A stretch of DNA of 20,558 nt, from NCBI GenBank assembly GCA_004296145.1, contig SEBM01000011.1:1-20558 (forward strand), read 5' to 3'. Below, piece after piece: positions 14,014 through 20,558 of the stretch (positions are counted from its first letter, which is position 1; each line of letters opens with the position of its first letter). Made by a program: the position numbers and the translations under genes. The stretch is from Flavobacterium sp. (GTDB lineage Bacteria; Bacteroidota; Bacteroidia; Flavobacteriales; Flavobacteriaceae). The notes beneath the pieces were generated by a model. The model was given only the letters and a program-made list of their open reading frames with translations. It made no database searches and was not told the DNA's origin.

Positions 14014-15099
14014 TTAAAAAATATCCTCCCAGCTATATCTTCTTTTGTAGGAATTAAATTTTCCATAATCTATCTTCTGCATAAATTGAAGTTGCCCAAT
14101 GATGATTCCAGGTGAAACTCCCGCCAATGTTGCAAAACTTATTACCGCTCTTTTATTTGAAGCGGACACTTTAAGCAATTGCGGCCGTAAAGTTTGTGGA
14201 ACAAGAATTTCTGCGGAGAAATCATTAGCTTCCTTTTCTTCATCACTAATCTCTTTTTCTTTTCCAACTTCTTCTATAAAAACAGCTTTATTCCCATGCA
14301 ATAATAGGTGACCAGCTTCGTGGAAGAATGTAAACCAAAAATGGTCATCAGACAGATATCTAAAACTCAACATTAAAAAAGCTTTCTTAGGATTTAAGAA
14401 TTTGGTAACTCCGCTCGCCCTACAACCAGTTGGTGCTGGTGCAATTACTAGTGCTACTCCACATTCAGCGCATAAAGCTGTCAATATTGGAATAAAGTCT
14501 TTAGGATCTTTTGATCTGGTTAATTTTTTTATCTCATCTAATGCTGATCGGAATTTTTGAGCATTCCATGGTGAGCATACAATCTCATTAGCTTTCAACT
14601 CCCCGATGCGTAACCAAGCCGCTACAGCACCAGCCTGTTGACTGTATGTTGTTGAGGTACGAAACGAAACCATGGCCATTTCCACACTGTATTTCTTTTC
14701 AAATGACTGAACACCATCTACACCGAAGTAATCTAGAAAAGCACTTGGATTCACCTTGTCTTCTGGTGATATCCAACCAAACTTCACCATATCTCCTGCC
14801 GGAAATTGCTTCAACCAAATCTGTTCTTCTAAATCTCGAAATCTTTTTAGCTCTTCTCGATATCTCTTTTCCCTTCTAAGCCAAAACTGAGCAGTTGATC
14901 CAAGGATATTAGATAATTTCGCAGATATTTCTTCGTTAATTATTGCCTGCCCTTTTATCAAGGTATTAATGAAATCAATAGATGAATTCATCTGTTTTGC
15001 AAAAGTATTTATTGAGATTTGTTTTTCCTCTAAAATATTTGCTATGGTATCTCCTGGCTGAGAAATCCAATTTGGCTCGAAACTTGTTAAATTGCTCAT
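14014..15099 (-). CDS. higA: HigA-like antitoxin fused to ImmA/IrrE metallopeptidase domain
   Basis: 361 residues. The N-terminus (about 15-80) is an XRE/HigA helix-turn-helix: GDTIANILEEKQISINTFAK, SSIDFINTLIKGQAIINEEI and LSNILGSTAQFWLRREKRYR. The C-terminal half is an ImmA/IrrE-type zinc peptidase domain with the HExxH motif at 260-264 (FFHEAGHLLLHG) and a downstream acidic helix EEKEANDFSAEILVP that would give the third metal ligand. This long fused form is common for antitoxins paired with HigB-like toxins. Its start overlaps the toxin stop in an ATGA, so toxin comes first in the operon, as in higBA. It should neutralise the toxin and repress the pair's promoter; the peptidase domain may act in induction. 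Confidence 0.88.
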   Translation of the reverse strand: MSNLTSFEPNWISQPGDTIANILEEKQISINTFAKQMNSSIDFINTLIKGQAIINEEISAKLSNILGSTAQFWLRREKRYREELKRFRDLEEQIWLKQFPAGDMVKFGWISPEDKVNPSAFLDYFGVDGVQSFEKKYSVEMAMVSFRTSTTYSQQAGAVAAWLRIGELKANEIVCSPWNAQKFRSALDEIKKLTRSKDPKDFIPILTALCAECGVALVIAPAPTGCRASGVTKFLNPKKAFLMLSFRYLSDDHFWFTFFHEAGHLLLHGNKAVFIEEVGKEKEISDEEKEANDFSAEILVPQTLRPQLLKVSASNKRAVISFATLAGVSPGIIIGQLQFMQKIDYGKFNSYKRRYSWEDIF

Positions 15100-15464
15100 A
15101 TTTTTTTCGTTATAGAAAGAAACTTTATATGACTTACTTTACTCCAATCTGTCTTGCTCAACTCAGATTGCTTTTTTGTGTGGTTATTGCAGAAAGTAAT
15201 TTGATGGGATGCACCTAGGTCTAATTTAAATCCAGGCCCATATGCTGTATCAATTTGGCGTGGATTACCCCAAATAAGTTCTTCAACGGATTGCGCAATG
15301 ATGATATCTGAGATCTGTGACTTAAGCTTGAATGCAAGTTCTGTACCTAACCTTTGTTGGGCAACTTGTTCATTCTCACAAACTAATCTTAAATCTTTAT
15401 CAATAAATGCGATATCCAAGGAGCGGTAATGTGTATTATTTAGGCTGCAAATATAGTAAAACAT
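15096..15464 (-). CDS. higB: HigB-like (RelE/ParE superfamily) toxin
   Basis: 122 residues. The core reads IAFIDKDLRLVCENEQVAQQ, RLGTELAFKLKSQISDIIIA and QSVEELIWGNPRQI. This is the pattern of HigB-like toxins: a small beta-sheet, LA-x-KL helices, then the EL--G-P turn. It would cleave mRNA on the ribosome if active. A good Shine-Dalgarno, AAAGGAG, lies 7 nt before the ATG, unusual for this organism type and supporting the start. The gene overlaps the HigA-ImmA gene by 4 bp. It is divergent from the Nudix gene, with about 130 bp between them. Other RelE/ParE toxins are the alternative. The catalytic residues are not obvious, so I call it by context and helix pattern. Confidence 0.75.
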   Translation of the reverse strand: MFYYICSLNNTHYRSLDIAFIDKDLRLVCENEQVAQQRLGTELAFKLKSQISDIIIAQSVEELIWGNPRQIDTAYGPGFKLDLGASHQITFCNNHTKKQSELSKTDWSKVSHIKFLSITKKI

Positions 15465-15469
15465 AGCTT

Positions 15470-15482
15470 TCTCCTTTACTAA
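15470..15482 (-). promoter_or_regulatory. Strong Shine-Dalgarno before the toxin start
   Basis: On the minus strand, AGTAAAGGAGAAAG precedes the ATG, with AAAGGAG 7 nt from it. This is much stronger than the sites before most other genes here and fixes the start of the toxin gene. Confidence 0.6.
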
Positions 15483-15598
15483 TATAACCTCATTTCAACG
15501 GTATCGGATTGAATACTTATCAACATATTAAGAATAATAAACATTTCGAAAATCCATTTTTTAAACTGACTTTTGAGTAGACAATAATTTAACCATAA

Positions 15599-15991
15599 AT
15601 GATCAATGTAATCGCAGGTATAATATATAATAACGACAAAATATTAGTTGCACGACGTGCCTCACATAAACAATTGGGTGGTTTTTGGGAATTTCCTGGT
15701 GGTAAATTAGAAGCATCAGAAACACATGAAACTTGCGTAATTAGGGAACTGAAAGAAGAGATGAACATTGATATTTCAGTTAATAAATACTTAATGTTCA
15801 ATGAACATGAATATTCAGGATTTAGTATTAGACTTCATGCGTACCTCTGTACATTTATAAGTGGTCAATTAAAACTAACAGATCATGATCAAGTTGATTG
15901 GGTAGATGTTTCAGAATTGTCTAGAATTAACTTTGCTCCGGCTGACATTCCGATTGTTTCAAAATTAATTGAGGCAAACAAAAAAAAATAA
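15599..15991 (+). CDS. MutT-type Nudix hydrolase
   Basis: 130 residues, the usual length for MutT. The Nudix box is present: G-KLEAS-E, seven residues, RE, then LKEEMNI, matching GX5EX7REUXEE except that the final Gly is Asn. The N-terminal IAGIIYNNDKILVARRASHK and GGFWEFPGGKLE match MutT-like 8-oxo-dGTP diphosphatases. It would hydrolyse a nucleoside triphosphate to the monophosphate plus pyrophosphate. Near enzymes that may make unusual pyrimidine nucleotides, it could be a house-cleaning enzyme for modified dNTPs, but a generic mutT is equally possible. It is a single gene, divergent from the toxin-antitoxin pair and convergent with the Mrr-like gene. Confidence 0.9.
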   Translation: MINVIAGIIYNNDKILVARRASHKQLGGFWEFPGGKLEASETHETCVIRELKEEMNIDISVNKYLMFNEHEYSGFSIRLHAYLCTFISGQLKLTDHDQVDWVDVSELSRINFAPADIPIVSKLIEANKKK

Positions 15992-16121
15992 ACTCCTCCT
16001 AAAAACTTTCGCTATGGATCCATTTGAATTTCATTAAAAAAGATTTCCGAGTGTGCTCAAAGAGATTCAAATCGTTTTTTTAGTGCTTTCAAAAATATCA
16101 AGGTTGTGAATTCAAGTGGTC

Positions 16122-16913
16122 TTAATTATTAGAATGTCCGCCGAATATTTTCATACTTCTGATATGAAAATTCTCATCTTCATTTTCAAAAACTATTCTA
16201 GGATTGAAGTCCCCATTTTGTTGCATTTTCATTTCAGCAATAAAAATCTTTTCTTCGATGATGATCATATTGGAATTCAGCCAATTTATTAATTGATAGA
16301 AATTGTCAACAACAGATTCCCCATATTTTTCATTAAGGAATGTATTAACTTCGATAGGATAGTCATTCTGGAGCCCACTATTTAAACACGAGGAAATCGT
16401 TGACATTATAAAAAAAGCATCAAACTCACCGTTAAATACATGAGCATCCTGTCGAAGTCCATACTTGATACGGATGTTTTTAGTGTGAGAATAATAACGC
16501 AGCGTGATGTAATTTAGCCTTCTGAAGTAAGACCTAAGAATATCATGATGAAAAATGCCAGCGGAAACCGCCTTTAGTTCATCGAATGTTAATAGCAGAA
16601 TATTTGTTTTTTTAGCTGCTTCAACTGCACCTTTTTGAAACCCTTTCTGGGATATTATAAAACCTTTGTCGACACCTACATCTTCAACAATCTGTCTAAG
16701 CGCCATTACGTGAATTTTGGAAACTCTCCTCGACCAATGCTTAGCCTCCAGAATCCAGCGCAGATTTTGACCAAGGAATTTGCTTTGGACGAAGATGTCG
16801 ACATCATGCGTTGTCCTAATCCCCTCAATGGTTACATTTGTTTTCGCATCGCAACCTAACTTGTAAAAAAGATCTTTTATCTCTTCTTGGAATACATACC
16901 ATCCTTTTAACAT
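16122..16913 (-). CDS. Mrr-like restriction endonuclease (type IV candidate)
   Basis: 263 residues. The N-terminal 120 are an Mrr-type PD-(D/E)XK nuclease domain: a helix EEIKDLFYKLGCDAKTNVTI, then THDVDIFV with D37 and D39, ILEAKHW with E56 and K58, and QIVEDVGVDKGFIISQKGFQ followed by KGAVEAAKKTNI, the classic Mrr helix-strand-helix with the Q in the first helix. It should cut DNA, and this family often targets modified DNA. The C-terminal 140 residues (RSYFRRLNYITLRYYSHTKN onward) match nothing I recognise and may sense the target. AAGGTG lies a few nt before the ATG. It has no methylase partner, consistent with type IV restriction or a defence cargo. Confidence 0.85.
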   Translation of the reverse strand: MLKGWYVFQEEIKDLFYKLGCDAKTNVTIEGIRTTHDVDIFVQSKFLGQNLRWILEAKHWSRRVSKIHVMALRQIVEDVGVDKGFIISQKGFQKGAVEAAKKTNILLLTFDELKAVSAGIFHHDILRSYFRRLNYITLRYYSHTKNIRIKYGLRQDAHVFNGEFDAFFIMSTISSCLNSGLQNDYPIEVNTFLNEKYGESVVDNFYQLINWLNSNMIIIEEKIFIAEMKMQQNGDFNPRIVFENEDENFHIRSMKIFGGHSNN

Positions 16914-17352
16914 AACACCTTAATATTTTAATTTCTTAAATCTACCCTAAAACGCATTAGTATTAAAATTGTGTAACAGCAAAATAAATGTTTTTCAAAA
17001 ATAGAATAGTTCGCAGCACTGACAGTAGTTTTGAGCATTTCCATGTTAACATATGCTAGCAATTCGTGGAAGCGTCGTTCAAGCACTTTTCCGAAAAACC
17101 GAAGTGCAGATTTTTTGTGGTTTGAAACTTTTCCTAAAACAAATTTCGATCTCTATAATTTCGAGTGGGATAAATGCTACTTTGAAACTATTCTGATAAT
17201 ATGTCCACATCAAAAGTGATTAGTTTTTCTCAATGCTAAAATATACCTGGCAATTTTTTACCCGCAAGGGTGTATAAACAACCTGGTCGGTTTCCCTTGA
17301 CGAGTATTCTTCAGCTATGATTTCCTGCATTAAAAAACTAATTTTTATTGTT
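16914..17352. other. Intergenic region between cargo and transfer modules
   Basis: No convincing gene. A frame encoding MSISMLTYASNSWKRRSSTF and about 42 more residues exists at 17031-17219 but has no supporting feature. A short ACCC-gcaa-GGGT hairpin lies at 17260-17271. The rest is AT-rich, presumably including the promoter of the next gene. Confidence 0.5.
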
Positions 17353-17955
17353 ATGGAAACATATTTCAGCTTAATCTCAAAAGAAGCACTAACCTACCAT
17401 GTAGAAAATCACAATCTAATCCGATATGAAAGATTGTTAGTTGAAGAAATCACTTCCGCAGTGGATAGAGATGATAGCGCATCAATTGAATGGTTTGTCC
17501 AGTTCGGCAATACCCTAAGAAAAATCCTATTCAATGTCCATGCTTACCGCATGGGTTTAAGGTTTGGTTTTGACAACATTGAATTTGATGAATATGACTG
17601 GTTGAGGCGACCATCATTTCAGGATATGGAAGAATTATTGTTTGGACTGCCTGATAAAAGTAGATATGGCAACTATAGCACAATCACACTAGGGCACGGG
17701 CCGAATCAAATCTGGACTTATGGATTATCATGTTCATATGGTACCGCTGGATCTTCTTCCGGAATTTGCGTATATGATCAAACCTTTGTCAATAGGGAGG
17801 AAGCACTTAAAGATGCAACTGCCAAACTCAAAAAGATGATGCTAGCCAAACTTGGCGATAAAGATACTACCAACTATAACCAAAAAATAATTGCTGCAAC
17901 GCTTAAGGATATTGACAAATTGGAAATATCCTCAGTACAGTTAACCCTGTTTTAA
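17353..17955 (+). CDS. Unrecognised protein upstream of the transfer genes
   Basis: About 200 residues from METYFSLISK; the frame starts 12 codons earlier at an ATG giving a hydrophobic MISCIKKLIFIV, which I consider less likely. There is no signal peptide or membrane segment in the chosen form. Features are an N-terminal helical part (EALTYHVENHNLIRYERLLV), RDDSASIEWFVQFGNTLRKI, a patch YGNYSTITLGHGPNQIWTYG followed by SCSYGTAGSSSG, and a basic helical C-terminus (ALKDATAKLKKMMLAKLGD). It belongs to no family I recognise. Its composition matches the transfer module more than the AT-rich cargo, and it lies next to the oriT-like region, so it may be an element backbone protein. Confidence 0.65.
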   Translation: METYFSLISKEALTYHVENHNLIRYERLLVEEITSAVDRDDSASIEWFVQFGNTLRKILFNVHAYRMGLRFGFDNIEFDEYDWLRRPSFQDMEELLFGLPDKSRYGNYSTITLGHGPNQIWTYGLSCSYGTAGSSSGICVYDQTFVNREEALKDATAKLKKMMLAKLGDKDTTNYNQKIIAATLKDIDKLEISSVQLTLF

Positions 17956-18295
17956 GCTAGCTGTATTTTTCTTGATCTAAAATAAGGGATGAACTGATCC
18001 GTACCATTGGGTGTCGTTATAAAATAACGCTACTACGTTGGGAAGTACCATTTTCCCATTTCTTAATCCATCACTTTTGCTTTTTAAATCTTTGATTATG
18101 ATCAGACCTAAAAAATCAATTATTTCAAAACCAAGAATCAAGCCTGGCTCACCTGTTTATTACCGGGAATTGAGACTGAACCTCCGTAAGACCATTGCCA
18201 ATATTTCCATCCCGGAAAGTGCAATTGATAAGCCTGTTTTCTTAGGGCACGAATAAAAGTAAATACCCACAAATTCGAGCAACCTACAGGAATAC
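17956..18295. other. Leader of the mobilization genes with hairpins and a possible 52-codon gene
   Basis: CGTTAT-aaa-ATAACG (18015-18029) and TGGGAA, an 8-nt loop, TTCCCA (18039-18058) are two small palindromes. An ATG at 18098 opens a basic 52-codon frame (MIRPKKSIISKPRIKPGSPV ending DKPVFLGHE, stop 18256). It may be a small accessory gene, but nothing beyond its basic character supports it. Confidence 0.35.
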
Positions 18296-18365
18296 TTTAA
18301 CCACTCGGGTGTTTTGCAAGATGTATTTTTGTATACACAAAAAAATCTTGCGCCCTTGAGGTCGG
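18296..18365 (+). other. oriT: Candidate origin of transfer (oriT)
   Basis: A large imperfect hairpin, GCAAGAT (18316-18322), TTTTTGT (18326-18332), loop ATAC, ACAAAAA (18337-18343), ATCTTGC (18345-18351), lies about 60 bp upstream of the MobC-like gene. Its 3' arm ATCTTG-C followed by GCCC resembles the IncP/MOBP nic consensus ATCYTG-Y. GCAAGAT occurs a third time just before the MobC-like start. The adjacent relaxase is MOBP. Position, hairpin and nic-like sequence together support an oriT; the exact nick is inferred. Confidence 0.55.
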
Positions 18366-18414
18366 GTATTTTCTCGGAACTCGAAAATGCTGAAATCAAT
18401 TAAAAAGCAAGATT

Positions 18415-18825
18415 ATGCCAAGGAAGAAATCCAAAACTCCGGAGCAGCTGTTGACCCATCCGATCATTATCAGAGTAAACGAAAATACCTATAAGCGGTT
18501 GGAAAAAATTCTGCTCAATAGCAATTGTCAATCGATAGGGGAGGTTGCAAGAAATATTCTGTCAAAAGAAAAAATCCTTATGTTGACCAGGGATATTACC
18601 ATGAATGCACCAATGGAAGAACTTGCTTCCATACGGAAAGAACTTCGGTCAATTGGGATAAATATCAATCAGCAAACCCGGCATTTCCATACATCGGAAA
18701 ATGAGACGCAACGTTCTTTTTATTTTATGCGGACCTGCGACCTGTATAAAAATGTTGGACAAAAGGTAGATAGGTTATTGGAACTGGTAAGTAAAATGTC
18801 AATGAAATGGTTGCGCGGATATTAA
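18415..18825 (+). CDS. mobC: MobC-like relaxosome accessory protein
   Basis: 136 residues, basic. After a basic N-terminus (MPRKKSKTPE) comes a ribbon-helix-helix-like segment HPIIIRVNENTYKRLEKILL, then CQSIGEVARNILSKEKI. The second half, MEELASIRKELRSIGININQ and later VGQKVDRLLELVSKM, is the helical part seen in Bacteroidota MobC/MobA-type accessory proteins (I-R-x-E-L-x-x-I-G-x-N-x-N-Q). It should bind oriT and help the relaxase. It lies just downstream of the oriT-like hairpin and its last 19 bp overlap the relaxase gene, so the two are co-translated. Confidence 0.85.
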   Translation: MPRKKSKTPEQLLTHPIIIRVNENTYKRLEKILLNSNCQSIGEVARNILSKEKILMLTRDITMNAPMEELASIRKELRSIGININQQTRHFHTSENETQRSFYFMRTCDLYKNVGQKVDRLLELVSKMSMKWLRGY

Positions 18826-20084
18826 CTGGGAGCAGTATCCGGGGACTTATTAATTACAACGAGTCCAAGGTTACTTTGGGAACTGCAACACCAATCCTTG
18901 CCAATAGGTTTGGGCTGGATATTGAGCAACTGGAGCTGCGGCATAAGGTAGCAAGGTTTGAGCATTTAACTAAACTTAATAGCCGAGTGAAAACCAATGC
19001 AGTCCACATTATGCTCAACTTCGATCCGGCCGAAATCCTGCCAACAGAAAAATTGCAGATGATAGCTGTTGACTACATGAATGGGATTGGATTTGATGAG
19101 CAGCCTTTCCTGGTATATAAGCATGATGATGCGAACCATCCGCACATTCATATTGTCACCACTAACATCAAAGCGGATTCGTCCAGGATTGATCTTCACA
19201 ATATTGGTAAATTACTTTCAGAAAAGACCAGAAAAGAACTTGAGATGAAGTATAATCTTATTAAAGCTGAGGGGCATGGCAAAGAACAGCAAATCACCGC
19301 AATTAATATTGAGATGGCACATTATGGAGAGAAACAAACCAAAAGGTCAATTTATAATGTAGTTACGGGAGTATTGAGAAGTTATAAGTTTACTTCATTT
19401 TCAGAATACAATGCAGTGCTAAAAAGCTTCAATGTCATTGCTGACCGGGGACCGGAAGATTCCGTGATGTTTGCAAAAAAGGGACTTGTCTATTCTGTTT
19501 TGGATGATAAAGGGATTCGTATCGGTATACCATTCAAGGCCAGTTCGTTTGCAGGCAATCCGGTATTGATAAAAGTTGAAGGTAAGTTCAAATTAAACCT
19601 GGAAAGAAAGAAAGCGCATGCTGAAACATTGCAAGGGATTATCCTTGAGCAACTTACAAATGCAAATGGGTTGACCAAAAGACAATTGGTCGACAGATTG
19701 GGGAAAAAGGGAATTTCACTGATATACCGGCAAAATAACGAGGGTAGAATATATGGACTAACCTATGTTGACCACAATACCAGGTGCGTGTTTAATGGAA
19801 GTGATCTTGGCAAACAGTTCAGTGCAAAAGCAGTCCTGGAAATATTGAAAAAACCTGAAGCTCAATTATCGGAGCCTGCAAACCGAAATACCAAAACCAG
19901 AACTAATCAATCTCCGGATTCCTCATTTTTGGAAGATGGTCATGATAAATCATCGGGAGATGGGCTTTTAAACTTTTTGTTTGAGAAACCGGTCTCGGAT
20001 CCAGGCTCGCCATTGATGCGCATTAGAAAGAAGAAGAAGAAAAAAGCAGTTTCAAAAAATAGGGATTTATCAAATAACATATAA
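18807..20084 (+). CDS. mobA: MOBP-type relaxase
   Basis: 425 residues. It nicks oriT and carries the transferred strand. The N-terminal domain has the likely catalytic tyrosine Y17 in SSIRGLINYN and motif III complete: H106-D-D-A-N-H-P-H113-I-H115 with N120, fitting HxDxxxPHxHxxxN. Between these, AVHIMLNFDPAEILPTEKLQ is the usual strand-helix. The C-terminal 200 residues are of unknown role (KRSIYNVVTGVLRSYKFTSF; LEQLTNANGLTKRQLVDRLG; a region reading GRIYGLTYVDHNTRCVFNGS, seen in Bacteroidota relaxases), ending in a lysine-rich patch RIRKKKKKKAVSKNR. It overlaps the MobC-like gene and is followed 4 nt later by the coupling-protein gene. Confidence 0.93.
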   Translation: MVARILTGSSIRGLINYNESKVTLGTATPILANRFGLDIEQLELRHKVARFEHLTKLNSRVKTNAVHIMLNFDPAEILPTEKLQMIAVDYMNGIGFDEQPFLVYKHDDANHPHIHIVTTNIKADSSRIDLHNIGKLLSEKTRKELEMKYNLIKAEGHGKEQQITAINIEMAHYGEKQTKRSIYNVVTGVLRSYKFTSFSEYNAVLKSFNVIADRGPEDSVMFAKKGLVYSVLDDKGIRIGIPFKASSFAGNPVLIKVEGKFKLNLERKKAHAETLQGIILEQLTNANGLTKRQLVDRLGKKGISLIYRQNNEGRIYGLTYVDHNTRCVFNGSDLGKQFSAKAVLEILKKPEAQLSEPANRNTKTRTNQSPDSSFLEDGHDKSSGDGLLNFLFEKPVSDPGSPLMRIRKKKKKKAVSKNRDLSNNI

Positions 20085-20088
20085 AATT

Positions 20089-20558
20089 ATGAATACTGGT
20101 GAAGATATTCAGGGGCTTAGAAAAATACTCGACTTAAGCAGAATGATCAGTGTTTTTCTACTGGCTATGCATTTTTACATCCGGTTTTTCCAGATGTTTA
20201 AATGCTGGGAATGGAATTCAGAGATTACAGATCGGATAGTGGGACAGCTGGCTAGAGTTGCAATTTTTGATGGCTGGTGGCTCGCTAAGTTTGCTGCACT
20301 GTTGTTTCTTGCTATATCATTGCTTGGTGTAAAGGGAAGGAAAGATGAAAACATATCCTTTAAAAAGATCTATCTCTATATAGGGGCAGGGCTATTGCTA
20401 TATTTCTGTGGCATCTTTTTTTTGTATTTACATTGGCCAGATTCATTATTGATTGGACTTTATTGTCTGGTAACCATCATCGGCTTTCTTTTGATTTTGG
20501 CTGCAGGTACCTGGATTTCAAGAAGAATTAAGCAAAGTTTGGTAAAAGACATATTCAA
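20089..20558 (+). CDS. YWFCY-type coupling protein (MobC/TraG, VirD4-like), N-terminal fragment
   Basis: The frame is open from ATG to the window edge (156 codons), giving MNTGEDIQGLRKILDLSRMI, then SVFLLAMHFYIRFFQMFKCW. This resembles the YWFCY domain that opens Bacteroidota type IV coupling proteins. Four hydrophobic segments follow from the first helix (FLLAMHFYIRFF, FAALLFLAISLLG, IYLYIGAGLLLYFCGIFFLY, LYCLVTIIGFLLILAAGTW), as expected of the membrane anchor. The ATPase part lies beyond the window. It is coupled to the relaxase gene by a 4-nt gap. It would dock the relaxosome to a type IV secretion channel. Confidence 0.8.
   Translation, partial: MNTGEDIQGLRKILDLSRMISVFLLAMHFYIRFFQMFKCWEWNSEITDRIVGQLARVAIFDGWWLAKFAALLFLAISLLGVKGRKDENISFKKIYLYIGAGLLLYFCGIFFLYLHWPDSLLIGLYCLVTIIGFLLILAAGTWISRRIKQSLVKDIF

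Noticed and set aside
16042..16080. Possible terminator after the Nudix gene (GATTT and AAATC before a T run)
   Set aside because: The stem is only 5 bp with a loop of over 20 nt, too weak to call.
17031..17219. 62-codon plus-strand frame
   Set aside because: It has no ribosome binding site, homology or conserved pattern; it may be the tail of decayed DNA.
1..20558. CRISPR arrays, insertion sequences, rRNA operons
   Set aside because: No regularly spaced direct repeats, no transposase and no rRNA sequence were seen on either strand.

Overview
The window looks like the left end of an integrative, mobilizable or conjugative element in a Bacteroidota genome, most likely Sphingobacteriaceae (Pedobacter-like). 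The clues are low GC, mostly weak Shine-Dalgarno sites, Bacteroidota-type promoters (TTG and TAnnTTTG), an IntDOT-like integrase lacking the canonical first catalytic arginine, and a Bacteroidota mobilization block ending in a YWFCY-type coupling protein. No species can be named from the sequence alone.

Layout. Bases 1 to about 77 are the 3' end of tmRNA (ssrA), the probable attachment site. Two terminator-like hairpins and a tyrosine integrase follow (336-1598). Next come an unrecognised protein with a nuclease-like motif pattern (1828-2643), a second divergent tyrosine recombinase preceded by a perfect 15-bp hairpin (about 2861-4255), and a small minus-strand gene (4252-4452) whose decayed copy reappears at about 11.0 kb. 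Between these two copies lies a cargo segment. It holds a papain-like cysteine-peptidase candidate with a small overlapping partner (4868-6588), a minus-strand XRE regulator plus 3-TM membrane protein (6707-7818), and, divergent from them, a ubiquitin-like conjugation operon (8203-10466). That operon encodes a triple ubiquitin-like protein, an E1-like ThiF protein with a DUF6791-type N-terminal domain, and a DUF6527-type putative zinc protein.

A second cargo segment (11327-16913) holds a three-gene operon: a thymidylate-synthase-family enzyme with an Asn-to-Asp change at the base-recognition position, a UDG-like protein, and a protein resembling alpha-glutamyl/putrescinyl thymine pyrophosphorylase clade 3. 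A convergent HigB-like/HigA-ImmA toxin-antitoxin pair abuts it, followed by a MutT-type Nudix hydrolase and an Mrr-like restriction endonuclease. Together these suggest a nucleotide or DNA-base modification and restriction theme.

The right end is the transfer module: an unknown conserved-looking protein (17353-17955), a non-coding stretch with a candidate oriT (about 18296-18365), a MobC-like accessory protein, a MOBP relaxase with a complete HxDxxxPHxH motif, and the start of the coupling protein, cut by the window edge.

The best candidate for a little-described system is 4868-10466. Its E1 shows no cysteine in the usual crossover region, carries a candidate cysteine in its N-terminal domain, and has a possible cysteine peptidase nearby. 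The 11327-14013 operon is the second candidate.
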